Positions 43,460-52,148 of a stretch of 64,000 bases of DNA are shown here, piece after piece. Position 1 is the stretch's first letter, and each line of letters begins with the position of its first letter. This DNA comes from an uncultured Dehalococcoidia bacterium (GTDB lineage Bacteria > Chloroflexota > Dehalococcoidia > Bin125). The stretch spans positions 1 to 64,000 of the forward strand of contig CATQGW010000005.1 of the NCBI GenBank assembly GCA_958295515.1, written 5' to 3'. Under the pieces are notes generated by a model. It made no database searches. It was not told where the DNA came from and saw only the letters and a program-made list of their open reading frames with translations. Made by a program: the position numbers and the translations under genes.

Positions 43460-44596
43460 CTAGCGGCTTTCGCTGTTGAGGAGGTGGATGTTTGGGAGGG
43501 TGGGGATGGTGTTGGAGATGGCGGTTTTGAGGGCGTTGAGGTTTTGGGCGGTTTCGGCGGAGACGGGGATGGCGTTGGGGAATGCTTGTGCGATGTCGTT
43601 GGCGAGCCGGCCGTCTGCGGTGATTGCTGCGTCTTCGAGTAGGTCGATTTTGTTGAGGGCGGTGATGGTGGGGCGGGTGTCGACGCCGAGGTCGGCGAGG
43701 GTGTGGTGGACGGATTCGGCCTGCTCGGCGGCGTCGGGGTGGGTAGCGTCGACGACGTGGAGTAGGAGGTCGGCTTCCAGGAGTTCTTCGAGGGTGGCGC
43801 GGAAGGCGGCGACCAGCTGGGTGGGGAGCTTCTGGATGAAGCCGACGGTGTCGGAGAGGAGGACGGTGTGGTCGTCGTTGAGGCGGCAGCGGCGGGTGGT
43901 GGGGTCGAGGGTTTCGAAGAGGCGGTTGCGGACGCGCACGTTGGCCTGGGTGAGGGTGTTCATGAGCGTGCTTTTGCCGGCGTTGGTGTAGCCGACGAGG
44001 GCGACGAGGGGGATGCCGGTGCGGTCGCGTCGGCGGCGCTGTTGGTGGCGGTGGGTGCGGACGTGTTCGAGGTCTTTTTTGAGCCGCTTGATCTGGTTGC
44101 GGATCAGGCGGCGGTCGGTTTCGAGCTGGGTTTCGCCGGGGCCGCGTGAGCCGATTGCGCCCTCCATGCGCTCGAGGTGGGACCACTGGCCGGCGAGGCG
44201 GGGGAGGAGGTATTCGTGCTGTGCGAGGGCGACCTGGACTGCGCCTTCGCGGGTGCGGGCGCGCTGGGCGAAGATGTCGAGGATCAGCGCAGTGCGATCG
44301 ATGATTTTGCAGCCGAGGCGGTTTTCGAGGGTGCGCTGCTGTGCGGGGGTGAGTTCGTCGTCGCAGATCACGAGGCCGGCGCGGAGATCGTCGCGCATGG
44401 CGGCGATTTCTTCGAGCTTGCCCTTGCCGATCCAGGAGCGCGGATCGGGGTGGGGGCGGCGTTGGACGACGCGGGCGAGCGGTGCGGCGCCGGCGGTTTC
44501 GGCGAGTTGGGCGAGTTCGTCGATGGAGGCTTCGGCGCTCCAGTGGTCGGCGCGTCGGGAGTCGACGCCGACGAGGATGGCGCGTTCGCGGGGGGG
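43460..44596 (-). CDS. hflX: Ribosome-associated GTPase HflX, start unresolved
   Basis: The C-terminal GTPase domain is complete: VALVGYTNAGKSTL, DTVGFIQKLP and ALNKIDLL, with the HflX signature GAIGSRGPGETQLETDRR before it. The frame is open with family-like sequence (RAILVGVDSRRADHWSAEAS, then WIGKGKLEEI) up to about 44595, but the only ATG is at 44398, in the middle of the N-terminal domain, and no ATG, GTG or TTG precedes it in frame. A G7 run at 44590-44596 suggests a frame error there. HflX splits and rescues stalled ribosomes. The distance to the next gene upstream, 280 bp, is otherwise empty. Confidence 0.85.
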   Translation of the reverse strand, partial: PPRERAILVGVDSRRADHWSAEASIDELAQLAETAGAAPLARVVQRRPHPDPRSWIGKGKLEEIAAMRDDLRAGLVICDDELTPAQQRTLENRLGCKIIDRTALILDIFAQRARTREGAVQVALAQHEYLLPRLAGQWSHLERMEGAIGSRGPGETQLETDRRLIRNQIKRLKKDLEHVRTHRHQQRRRRDRTGIPLVALVGYTNAGKSTLMNTLTQANVRVRNRLFETLDPTTRRCRLNDDHTVLLSDTVGFIQKLPTQLVAAFRATLEELLEADLLLHVVDATHPDAAEQAESVHHTLADLGVDTRPTITALNKIDLLEDAAITADGRLANDIAQAFPNAIPVSAETAQNLNALKTAISNTIPTLPNIHLLNSESR

Positions 44597-44795
44597 ATGG
44601 GTGGGGTGTTTGGCGGGTCGTCGGCGACTGATGGGAGGCTCCGAATCTGGGACGCGGCGTCGAATGCGGGCGGCGCGGCGGTGTGCGCTGTGGCGGATTG
44701 TCCGGGCTATCGGCGGATGCGCATCGTCGGTTCCAGATTCTGCGGTTCAAGGTGGAGTGTAGCGGTTGGGGAGCGAGTTGGCATTTCGCTCGGCC

Positions 44796-44822
44796 ATTCC
44801 TGCCTTGGGCGGGAATGACGGA
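44796..44822. repeat. Short dispersed palindrome
   Basis: ATTCCTGCC pairs with GGCGGGAAT (one wobble) across a 2-4 base loop, then TGACGGAA; a diverged ATTCCCGC-type unit upstream of the first membrane gene. Confidence 0.6.
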
Positions 44823-44875
44823 AGTGAGCGCCGACTCATCGGGCGCGGGGGTACGCTTGAGCTGAGAGAGCAACG

Positions 44876-45214
44876 ATGACTGACCAACGACAAGTTGCGG
44901 AACGCGCCGCGGTTCGCACTCCTGAGCATCTCAGTCTCCGCCGACGGATCGGGCGCTCATACGAGTCCAGCCGACGCCGATTCTTCGCGACACTGCTGAT
45001 GGGGGCTGCGCTGCTGCTGATGCTGCTCTTCTTCCTGGAGCTTGCGTTTCCGGTGGCGGGGATGTGGATTGGGGCTGCGGTGTTCGGGATCAGCGGTGGG
45101 CCGCTGTTGCTCGGGAGCCTCGCGCTGCACCGGTCGTGGCGGCGCGTGCTGATCGCGCTGCCGGGGCTGGTGCTGCTCGGGGTGATCTATGCGTATCTGG
45201 CGATGTCGTACTGA
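44876..45214 (+). CDS. Small membrane protein, copy 1
   Basis: ATG 44876 (MTDQRQVAERAAVRTPEHLS), 112 residues. A basic N-terminal tail of 40 residues is followed by three hydrophobic helices (LLMGAALLLMLLFFLELAF; VAGMWIGAAVFGISGGPLLL; VLIALPGLVLLGVIYAYLAM). No known family. The first 32 nt are identical to those of the gene 440 bp downstream, which has the same layout, so the two arose by duplication. A dispersed palindrome precedes each copy. Confidence 0.6.
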   Translation: MTDQRQVAERAAVRTPEHLSLRRRIGRSYESSRRRFFATLLMGAALLLMLLFFLELAFPVAGMWIGAAVFGISGGPLLLGSLALHRSWRRVLIALPGLVLLGVIYAYLAMSY

Positions 45215-45260
45215 GGGGTGTTGGCGAGGGCGTGGAGGTGGGGGTGCGGCGGGGGGTTGG

Positions 45261-45305
45261 TGCTGGTCACGGCGAGATACCCGCGGCAAGCGCGGGTATG
45301 ACGGA
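45261..45305. repeat. Dispersed palindrome element
   Basis: TGCTGGTCACGGCGAG followed by ATACCCGCG-GCAAG-CGCGGGTAT (45277-45299) and TGACGGAA, matching the copies at 21.4 and 30.1 kb. Confidence 0.8.
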
Positions 45306-45318
45306 AGGAGGGGTGGGT

Positions 45319-45633
45319 ATGACTGACCAACGACAAGTTGCGGAACGCGCGGCATCGCTCGCCCGACTGTGTGACCGCTTTCGCTGGGTCACGCGCGAGC
45401 AGCTGGCCTCATCCATCCTCGCAATCGCTTGGGTCGCGATGATCCTGTTCTGGCTTGTGCAAGCGCTCGGTGAATGGGCGGCTTGGGTAGGCGGGATCGG
45501 TTTCATGTACCTGGGCGCGCCACTTGTGCTGGTCAGTCTGTGGTTGGAGCGCTCCTGGCCGCTAGTGGCGGCGGCGCTGCCGGTGTTGGGGCTGTACGCC
45601 TTCTTCTGGATTTGGCATCTCTCTTCGGCGTAG
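45319..45633 (+). CDS. Small membrane protein, copy 2
   Basis: ATG 45319 (MTDQRQVAERAASLARLCDR), 104 residues. After a basic-amphipathic 35-residue tail come three hydrophobic helices (SSILAIAWVAMILFWLVQAL; AWVGGIGFMYLGAPLVLVSL; AALPVLGLYAFFWIW). It has the same plan as the preceding gene; only the first 12 residues and helix placement are kept. Function unknown. GGAGGGG a few bases upstream is a fair ribosome site. Confidence 0.6.
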   Translation: MTDQRQVAERAASLARLCDRFRWVTREQLASSILAIAWVAMILFWLVQALGEWAAWVGGIGFMYLGAPLVLVSLWLERSWPLVAAALPVLGLYAFFWIWHLSSA

Positions 45634-45679
45634 CCCGCCTTGTGCGGGACCCTTGCGGCGGGGATGGAGCGGCGGTGGG

Positions 45680-46858
45680 TTAGCTGCTGGTGAAGGCGGC
45701 GATGCGGTTGACGCCTTCGTCTACTTCGTTGTCGGGGAGGGTGAGGGAGAGGCGGATGTAGCCCTCGCCGGAGGGGCCGTAGCCGTTGCCGGGGGTGACG
45801 ACTACGCCTTGTTCTTCGATCAGGCGGGCGGCGAAGTCGGCGCTGGATTGGCCCTCGGGGATTTTGGCCCAGACATAGAGGGAAGCGCGGGGGTGGAGGG
45901 CTTCGAGGCCGATTGCTTCGAGGGCGGCGACGACTTTGTCGCGGCGGTTTTGGAGGATGCGGTTGTTGGCGGCGATGGCGATGGTGGACTGGTCGTCCTC
46001 GTCGCGGAGGGCGGCGATGGCCATCTGCTGGATGGCCTGGGGGATGCCGCTGTCGATGTTGGATTTGACGCGGAGGAGGGCGTCGACCATTTCGGCGTTG
46101 CCGCAGGCCCAGCCGATCCGCCAGCCGGTCATGTTGAAGGTCTTGGAAAGCGAGAAGTATTCGATGCCGGCGGCGCTGGCGTCGGCGGCCTGTAGGTAGG
46201 CGGGGGCTTGGTAGTCGTCGTAGGTCACGTCGCAGTAGGCGTTGTCGTGGAGGACGGCGATGTCGTGGTCGAGGCCGAATTGAGCGGCGCGTTGGAAGAA
46301 TTCGATTTCGGCGGTGGCGCCGGTGGGGTTGTTGGGGTAGTTGATCCAGAGCACGCGGGCACGCTCGCGGATGTCAGCGGGGACCGCTTCGAGGTCGGGC
46401 AGCCAGTCGTTCTCGGCGGTCAGCGGGAGGTAGTGGGATTCGCCGCCGGCGAACATGGTGCCGATCGCGTAGACGGGGTAGGCGGGGTCGGGGACGAGGG
46501 CGATGTCGCCGGGGTCGATGAAGCAGAGCGCGGTGTTGGCGATGCCTTCTTTTGCGCCGATCAGGGGGACGATTTCGTTGGCGGGATCGAGGTTGACCTC
46601 GAAGCGCTGTTGCATCCAGGCGGCGATGGCCTGGCGCAGTTCGGGCAGGCCCTCGGTTTCGGGGTAGCGGTGGTTGGCGGGTACGTCGGTGTGGTCGTGC
46701 AGGGCTTCGAGGATGTGGGGGTGGGTGGGCAGGTCGGGGTCGCCAATGCCAAAGGAGATGACGCGGACGCCTTTTTCGCGCTGTTCGGCGATGCGGCGGC
46801 TGATTTCGACGAAGAGGTAGGGCGGGAGATTTTGGACCCGCTGAGCGATGCGCGCCAT
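45680..46858 (-). CDS. dapL: LL-diaminopimelate aminotransferase-like enzyme
   Basis: ATG 46858, 392 residues, class I/II PLP aminotransferase. Lys in SLSKTFNMTGWRIGWACGN, NNPTGA for the substrate, and DPAYPVY for the PLP-loop. The form with RYPETEGLPELRQAIAAWM and the adjacent dapF point to DapL, which makes LL-DAP directly from tetrahydrodipicolinate, an abbreviated lysine and peptidoglycan route used by Chloroflexi and plants. Another aminotransferase specificity cannot be excluded. Last gene of the tsaC-dapL run. Confidence 0.8.
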   Translation of the reverse strand: MARIAQRVQNLPPYLFVEISRRIAEQREKGVRVISFGIGDPDLPTHPHILEALHDHTDVPANHRYPETEGLPELRQAIAAWMQQRFEVNLDPANEIVPLIGAKEGIANTALCFIDPGDIALVPDPAYPVYAIGTMFAGGESHYLPLTAENDWLPDLEAVPADIRERARVLWINYPNNPTGATAEIEFFQRAAQFGLDHDIAVLHDNAYCDVTYDDYQAPAYLQAADASAAGIEYFSLSKTFNMTGWRIGWACGNAEMVDALLRVKSNIDSGIPQAIQQMAIAALRDEDDQSTIAIAANNRILQNRRDKVVAALEAIGLEALHPRASLYVWAKIPEGQSSADFAARLIEEQGVVVTPGNGYGPSGEGYIRLSLTLPDNEVDEGVNRIAAFTSS

Positions 46859-47799
46859 TAGAAGCGTCCCCAGATTTTGCCGACTTTGACGTAGGTGACG
46901 ATCTTGTCGTCGTGGAGGCGCTGGATTTCAGCGGGGTCGGCGGGGCGTTGGTAGAAGAGTTCGTTGGTCACGTGGCGGAAGCCGAACTGGGCGAGCAAGG
47001 GGTCGCTCATCGCTTCCATGGCGACGCGGAGGGTGAGGGCGCGGCGGTTTTGCTCTGCGCCGTATTGCATGGCGGCGCTGAGCAGCGCGCCGGAGATGTC
47101 GGCGAAGGGTTGGTCGGGGGCGACGACCAGTTCTTCGGCGATCAGGCCGCGCTTTTCGGCTTCGGCGAGGTGGATGTAGCCGGCGGGTTGGCCGTCGAGT
47201 TCGGCGATGCCGACCCAGGCGGCGTCGGTGAAGAAGCGGTCGCTGAGCGGCGGGGAGTGGGCGGCCTCGCCGGAGGCGCGCTGTTCAAGGTCGGTGATTG
47301 CGCCGCTGTCGGCCTCGGTCGCCTCGCGGACGCCGACCTCGGGGTTGGTCGCGGGGTTCTTGTCCTTCTGGTCGCGGACATCGCGGCAGCGGACGACGGA
47401 GACTTCGGCGGGGCTGGGGAAGGCCGCGCCGATCAGCATCGGCTCGACGTAGTGGCGGTGGGGGAAGTCGTTGTAGTCGAGCGTCATCAGCTCGCAGTCG
47501 GAGTGCTCCAGCGCCAGCTCGCCCATGTCGTTGAGCAGGTTGGTGAGGTGCAGGCGGACGTGGTTGATGGCGTCGAACTCGTAGAAGAGGCGCAGGTGGC
47601 GTCCGTAGGGGATGCCGATCACGAAGCCGTCGTCGCACTGCGCAGAGAGCAGGCGGGGGGCTTTGACCAGCGCGTCGTAGTCCACGTTCGGCTGATTGCG
47701 GATCGTGATCGGGCGGGTGGTGGAGAGGGTTTCGTGCAGGCGGCGGACCATGCCGGGGGCGCGGTCCTGGGCGTAGGCGGCGTAATCAGGGGTGACCAT
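46858..47799 (-). CDS. GNAT-fold acyltransferase-like protein
   Basis: ATG 47799 overlaps the dapF stop by 14 bp; 313 residues. The C-terminal 150 residues form an acetyltransferase fold: VREATEADSGAITDLEQRASG, WVGIAELDGQPAGYIHLAE, then EELVVAPDQPFADISGALLSAA, where the acetyl-CoA loop should be. The first 150 residues form a separate region with no known name (VIGIPYGRHLRLFYEFDAINH). Overlaps on both sides show translation coupled with dapF and dapL, so it may modify a component of the DAP/lysine route. Confidence 0.7.
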   Translation of the reverse strand: MVTPDYAAYAQDRAPGMVRRLHETLSTTRPITIRNQPNVDYDALVKAPRLLSAQCDDGFVIGIPYGRHLRLFYEFDAINHVRLHLTNLLNDMGELALEHSDCELMTLDYNDFPHRHYVEPMLIGAAFPSPAEVSVVRCRDVRDQKDKNPATNPEVGVREATEADSGAITDLEQRASGEAAHSPPLSDRFFTDAAWVGIAELDGQPAGYIHLAEAEKRGLIAEELVVAPDQPFADISGALLSAAMQYGAEQNRRALTLRVAMEAMSDPLLAQFGFRHVTNELFYQRPADPAEIQRLHDDKIVTYVKVGKIWGRF

Positions 47800-48676
47800 T
47801 CGGGATCCATTCGCTGGGGATCGCGCCTTCAAAGGCGAATTCGGCGGGTCCGGTCATGTAGACGGAGGGAGCTTCGGGTCCGTCCCAGGCGATCTGGAGG
47901 TCGCCGCCGGGGAGGGAGACGGTGGCCTGGGCGTCGGCGAGGCCGCGCAGTCGGGCGGCGACGAGCACGGCGCAGGCGCCGGAGCCGCAGGCGAGGGTTT
48001 CGCCGACGCCGCGCTCCCAGACGCGCATTTTGAGGTGGTTGGGCGCAAGAGCATTGACGATCTCGAAGTTGACGCGCTGGGGGAAGTCGGGGTGGTGCTC
48101 GACGGCGGGGCCGATCTCGGCGAGCGGGAAGTCGGCGACGTCGTCGTCGGTGAACCAGACGGCGTGGGGGTTGCCCATGCCGACGCAGGTGAGGTTGAAT
48201 TCGCGGTCAGCGGCGCGGATGTTGTGGAGGAGGATGGGTCCGGGCGTGGGGGCGTGGACGGGGATTTGGTCGGGTTGGAGCCAGGCGGGACCGACGGCGA
48301 CGCGGACCTGATCGATTTCGTCGGTGGTTTCGCCGAGTTCAGCGTGGAGGACGCCTGCGCCGGTCTCGATCGGGAGGCGGCCATCGGTGGGTTGGAGGCC
48401 GGCGCGCTCGATGAGGTACTTGGTGAAGCAGCGGAAGCCGTTGCCGCACATCTGGCCGTCGGAGCCGTCGGCGTTGACGATGGTCATGCGTGCGGCGGCG
48501 GCTTCGGTGTCCTCGACGAGCAGGATGCCGTCCGCGCCGATGCCGAAGTGGCGGTCGCAGATCTGAGGTGCGGCGGCGGACCAGTCGAGCCGGAGGCGTT
48601 CGGCGAGCGGGCCGCGGGCGTCAACGAGCACGAAGTCGTTGCCTGCGCCCTGCACTTTGAGGAAGGGGATGGCCAT
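47786..48676 (-). CDS. dapF: Diaminopimelate epimerase
   Basis: ATG 48676, 296 residues. The two active cysteines are in DGQMCGNGFRCF and LACGSGACAV; GAGNDFVLVDAR opens the enzyme and GNPHAVWF supports the fold. It converts LL-DAP to meso-DAP for peptidoglycan and lysine. It lies between miaA and the GNAT gene in one co-directional set, with dapL two genes on. Confidence 0.95.
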   Translation of the reverse strand: MAIPFLKVQGAGNDFVLVDARGPLAERLRLDWSAAAPQICDRHFGIGADGILLVEDTEAAAARMTIVNADGSDGQMCGNGFRCFTKYLIERAGLQPTDGRLPIETGAGVLHAELGETTDEIDQVRVAVGPAWLQPDQIPVHAPTPGPILLHNIRAADREFNLTCVGMGNPHAVWFTDDDVADFPLAEIGPAVEHHPDFPQRVNFEIVNALAPNHLKMRVWERGVGETLACGSGACAVLVAARLRGLADAQATVSLPGGDLQIAWDGPEAPSVYMTGPAEFAFEGAIPSEWIPNGHP

Positions 48677-48733
48677 ATCGCTCGCTCGAATTCGCGGCGC
48701 ACGCGCACTGTCCGCGGACGCGGTGGTTACATC

Positions 48734-49681
48734 TTACCCAAGGGTTGCGATCTGCGCCCTCACCAGGTCGGGCGCGGGCGAGTCGGCGGACCAGCGGATG
48801 CGGGGATCGTTGGGGCGGAACCAGGCGCGCTGGCGTCGGCTGAAGCGTTGGGTGGCGCGGGCGACGGCGGCAACCGCGTCAAGCAGGGAGAGTTCGTCGC
48901 GCAGGTGGGCGAGGACTTCGCGGTAGCCGATGGCGTGGAAGCCGGGCGCGTCGGCGGGGACGCCCTCGCGGAGGAGGGCGGCGACTTCGTCGATGAGGCC
49001 GTCGCGAAACATGTGGGCGGTGCGTTGGTCGATCCGGTCGTCCAGCGATTGTTGTGGGTGGGCGGGCGCGAAGGCGGCGAAGGGCAGCGGCTCGCGCTGC
49101 TGTTGCCAGCTGGAGATGGGGCGGCCGGTGAGGTGGTGGACTTCGAGGGCGCGGATGACGCGGCGGAGGTTGTTGGGATCGATTTGGGCGGCGGCTGGTG
49201 GGTCGATTTCGGCGAGCTGGCGGTGCAGCGCCGGGGCACCGCGGGACTCGGCCTGTTGGGTCATTTGCGCGCGGAATTCAGGGTTGGGCGGCGCGGGGGG
49301 AACGATCCAGCCTTCGAGCAGCGCCCAGACGTATTGTCCGCTGCCGCCGACGATGATCGGCAGCTTGTCGCGGCGCTGGATGTCGGCGATGGCGGCGCGG
49401 GCGGCTTCGAGGTATTCGGCGAGCGAGATCGGCTCGGCGGGGTCGCGGAGATCGAGGCAATGGTGGGGGACGCGGGCGCGTTGGGCGGCGGTGGGCTTGG
49501 CGGAGCCAAGGTCGAGGCGTCGGTAGAGCTGGCGGGAGTCGGCGCTGACGATTTCGGCGTCCAACTGCTCGGCGAGTTGGAGCGCCCAGGCGGATTTGCC
49601 GGATGCGGTGTGGCCGACGATCGCGACGACGGGCGGCCGGTCAGGCGGCGGCGATGCGGCGGGTGATTTCGAGGAAGGCAT
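48734..49681 (-). CDS. miaA: tRNA dimethylallyltransferase
   Basis: ATG 49681, 315 residues. GHTASGKSAWALQLAE is the P-loop, ADSRQLYRRLDLGSAKPT the tRNA-site DSxQxY motif, VGGSGQYVWALLEG the substrate pocket. It isopentenylates A37 in tRNAs reading U-starting codons. The start overlaps the tpiA end by 41 bp, so both coding regions share DNA; the order tpiA-miaA-dapF is unusual but the overlaps indicate one transcript. Confidence 0.95.
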   Translation of the reverse strand: MPSSKSPAASPPPDRPPVVAIVGHTASGKSAWALQLAEQLDAEIVSADSRQLYRRLDLGSAKPTAAQRARVPHHCLDLRDPAEPISLAEYLEAARAAIADIQRRDKLPIIVGGSGQYVWALLEGWIVPPAPPNPEFRAQMTQQAESRGAPALHRQLAEIDPPAAAQIDPNNLRRVIRALEVHHLTGRPISSWQQQREPLPFAAFAPAHPQQSLDDRIDQRTAHMFRDGLIDEVAALLREGVPADAPGFHAIGYREVLAHLRDELSLLDAVAAVARATQRFSRRQRAWFRPNDPRIRWSADSPAPDLVRAQIATLG

Positions 49682-50396
49682 CGGGATCGAGCGAAGCGCC
49701 GCCGACCAGCGCGCCGTCGACGTCGGGCTGGCGGACGAAGTCGGCGACGTTGTCGGGCTTGACGGAGCCGCCGTAGAGGATGCGGATTTGTTCGGCGGTC
49801 TCTGCGCCGAGCGCGTCGGTCAGCAGGTTGCGGATGTAGGCGGCGGCGTCCTGGGCCTGTTGGGGGCTGGCCGGCTCGCCTGCGCCGATGGCCCAGACGG
49901 GTTCGTAGGCGACGACGAGTCCGGGCGGGGCGGGTTGTTCGGCGAGCGCGGTGTTGATTTGGCGGGTGAGCACGGTGTTGGTGCGGTTGTTCTCGCGCTC
50001 GGCCTGCGATTCGCCGACGCAGAGGAGCGGGGTGAGCTGATGTTCGGCGGCGGCGGCGAGCTTGGCGCGCAGCGCGAGGTCGTCTTCGCAGAAGAACTGG
50101 CGGCGTTCGGAGTGGCCGAGGATGACCCAATCGGCGATTTCGGCGAGTTGGGCGGGGGAGACCTCGCCGGTGAAGGCTCCGCTGGGGCGGGTGTGCATGT
50201 TCTGGCCGGCGATGCCGACTGCGGTGTCGGCGAAGGCGTCGGCGACGGCGGCGAGCTGGAGGAAGCCGGGGGCGAGCACGACGTCGACGCCTTCGATCTG
50301 CTCGATGCCGGCGAGTCCGTCGGCGAGGGCGCGGGCTTCGGCGTTGGTGGCGTTCATCTTCCAGTTGGCGGCGCTGATCGGGGTGCGGTTGGGCAT
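49641..50396 (-). CDS. tpiA: Triosephosphate isomerase
   Basis: ATG 50396, 251 residues. Lys in ISAANWKMN, His in GHSERRQFF, the Glu in AYEPVWAIGAG, and the phosphate loop ILYGGSVKPDN are all present. It interconverts DHAP and glyceraldehyde-3-phosphate. Follows pgk by 51 bp on the same strand, the usual glycolytic pairing; gap is not in the window. Confidence 0.96.
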   Translation of the reverse strand: MPNRTPISAANWKMNATNAEARALADGLAGIEQIEGVDVVLAPGFLQLAAVADAFADTAVGIAGQNMHTRPSGAFTGEVSPAQLAEIADWVILGHSERRQFFCEDDLALRAKLAAAAEHQLTPLLCVGESQAERENNRTNTVLTRQINTALAEQPAPPGLVVAYEPVWAIGAGEPASPQQAQDAAAYIRNLLTDALGAETAEQIRILYGGSVKPDNVADFVRQPDVDGALVGGASLDPDAFLEITRRIAAA

Positions 50397-50447
50397 GTTG
50401 GTCTCGGCAGTTTCGACGACTTTGGTTGTCTCGCTGGCGTGTGCGGC

Positions 50448-51635
50448 TCAAGCGTCGGGGAGGGCGGCGATGCCGGGGAGTTCGATGCCCTGGAGGAATT
50501 CGAGGGCAGCGCCGCCGCCGGTGCTGATGTGGGTCATTCTGCGGGCGAGGCGGTAGCGGCCGAGCGCGGCGGCGGTCTCGCCGCCGCAGATGATCGTGTC
50601 GGCGTCGAGCGGTGCGAGCGCGTCGGCCATTGCCTGAGTGCCGCCGCTGAAGGCTTCGCGCTCGAAGAGTCCGAGCGGACCGTTCCAGACGATGGTGTCG
50701 CACTCCGCGACCGCCTTGCCGAAGGCTTCGACGGTCTGCGGGCCGACATCGAGCACCTGCCAGTCTTCGGGCACATCTTCGTCGGCGTAGACGAGCGGGC
50801 GGGCGCGCGGGGGTTGGTCTGCGCCGGCGGCGATCACGGCGTCGACGGGGAGTAGGAGCCGACATTTGCGGTCGGCGGCGTGGTGGATGATCTCGAGCGC
50901 CTGCTCGGTCATGTCCGGTTCGAGCAGGGAGGCGGCCATGGCCTCGCCGCAGGCGTGGAGGAAGGTATTGGCCATCGCGCCGCCGATGCAGAGCACGGAG
51001 GTTTTTTCGAGCAAGCTGTCGAGCAGGCCGAGCTTGTCGGAGACTTTTGCACCGCCGGTGATCACCGCCAGCTTGCCGGCCTTGCCCTCGGCGATGGGGC
51101 TGAGCGCCTCGATTTCGCGTTCGAGCAGCAGGCCGGCCGCGGCGGGCAGGAGCTGGGCGACAGCGTGGGTGGAGGCGTGGGCACGGTGGGCTGCGCCGAA
51201 AGCGTCGTTGACGTAGCAATCGGCGAGCGAGGCGAGCTGCGCGGCGAAAGCGGGATCGTTGGACTCTTCCTCAGGGTGGAAACGGAGGTTTTGGAGCACC
51301 ATCACGTCGCCGGGGTTGAGCGCGGCGGCCATTTCGGTGGTGATGTCGCCGACGCAGTCGGGCGCCATCTGGACGCCCTGTTCGAGCAGTCGGGCGAGGC
51401 GGACGGCGGCGGGGGTGAGGTCGAAGGCGGGGTCGCGCCGGCCTTCGGGGCGGCCGAGGTGGGAGCAGCAGATCACCGCTGCGCCGTTGTCGAGCAGGTA
51501 GCGGACGGTGGGGATGGCGGCGGCAATGCGGGTGTCATCGGCGACGCGGCCTTCGTCGAGGGGTACGTTGAGGTCGAGTCGCAGGAGGACTCGCTTGCCG
51601 TGCAGATCGAGGTTGCGCACGGAGCGCTTGCGCAT
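50448..51635 (-). CDS. pgk: Phosphoglycerate kinase
   Basis: ATG 51635 (MRKRSVRNLDLHGKRVLLRL), 395 residues. Substrate-side RLDLNVPLD and SHLGRPEG, hinge and nucleotide motifs GGAKVSDKLGLLDSL and THISTGGGAALEFLQG confirm the call. It makes ATP from 1,3-bisphosphoglycerate. A longer start at 51704 would add 23 Arg-rich residues and overlap rpiB, so ATG 51635 is preferred. Confidence 0.95.
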   Translation of the reverse strand: MRKRSVRNLDLHGKRVLLRLDLNVPLDEGRVADDTRIAAAIPTVRYLLDNGAAVICCSHLGRPEGRRDPAFDLTPAAVRLARLLEQGVQMAPDCVGDITTEMAAALNPGDVMVLQNLRFHPEEESNDPAFAAQLASLADCYVNDAFGAAHRAHASTHAVAQLLPAAAGLLLEREIEALSPIAEGKAGKLAVITGGAKVSDKLGLLDSLLEKTSVLCIGGAMANTFLHACGEAMAASLLEPDMTEQALEIIHHAADRKCRLLLPVDAVIAAGADQPPRARPLVYADEDVPEDWQVLDVGPQTVEAFGKAVAECDTIVWNGPLGLFEREAFSGGTQAMADALAPLDADTIICGGETAAALGRYRLARRMTHISTGGGAALEFLQGIELPGIAALPDA

Positions 51636-51654
51636 CGGACGCTCCCGCCCGTTC

Positions 51655-52131
51655 TCAGCGGCCCGCGCCCATCGCGCGGGCGCGGTCGGTCTCCTGGTCC
51701 TCAAGCGCGCCGAGTTTGGCGAGGCGGCGGATGTGCCGCCCGCCCTCGAATTCGGCGTTGAGGAAAGCTTCGACGATCTCTTCGGCGACGGCGCGTCCGA
51801 GGGACCATGCGCCGAGCGCGAGGATGTTGGCGTCGGTGTGCTGGCGCGCGCGGCGGGCGGACCAGGGGTCGGCGCAGAGGGCGGCGCGGACGCCGCGCAC
51901 TTTGTTGGCGGCGATGCTGACGCCGACGCCGTTGGAGCAGATCACGATGCCGAGTCGGTGGTCGCCGGCGACGACGGCGCGGGCGAGCGGAGCGACGATA
52001 TCGGGGTAGTCGACGGATGCGGTGGCGTGGGTTCCGAAGTCGTCAAGCTCGTGGCCGCCGTCGAGGATGTGCCGGGAGAGCGACTGTTTGAGTTCGATGC
52101 CGGTGTGGTCGCTGCCGATGGCGATGCGCAC
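51655..52131 (-). CDS. rpiB: Ribose-5-phosphate isomerase B
   Basis: GTG 52131 (MRIAIGSDHTGIELKQSL), 158 residues. SDHTG at the start, ICSNGVGVSIAANKVRGVRAALC with the active-site Cys and Asn, and HTDANILALGAW are RpiB motifs. The usual CGTGxG loop reads CSNGVGV here, so specificity within the RpiB/LacAB family is slightly uncertain. It lies between tsaC and pgk, linking the pentose phosphate route to the glycolytic genes. Confidence 0.9.
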   Translation of the reverse strand: MRIAIGSDHTGIELKQSLSRHILDGGHELDDFGTHATASVDYPDIVAPLARAVVAGDHRLGIVICSNGVGVSIAANKVRGVRAALCADPWSARRARQHTDANILALGAWSLGRAVAEEIVEAFLNAEFEGGRHIRRLAKLGALEDQETDRARAMGAGR

Positions 52132-52148
52132 GCTGTTGGCCGTTTCGC

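Noticed and set aside
47792-49666. 624-residue plus-strand frame
   Set aside because: Antisense of dapF and miaA; Gly/Ala/Asp-rich without domains.
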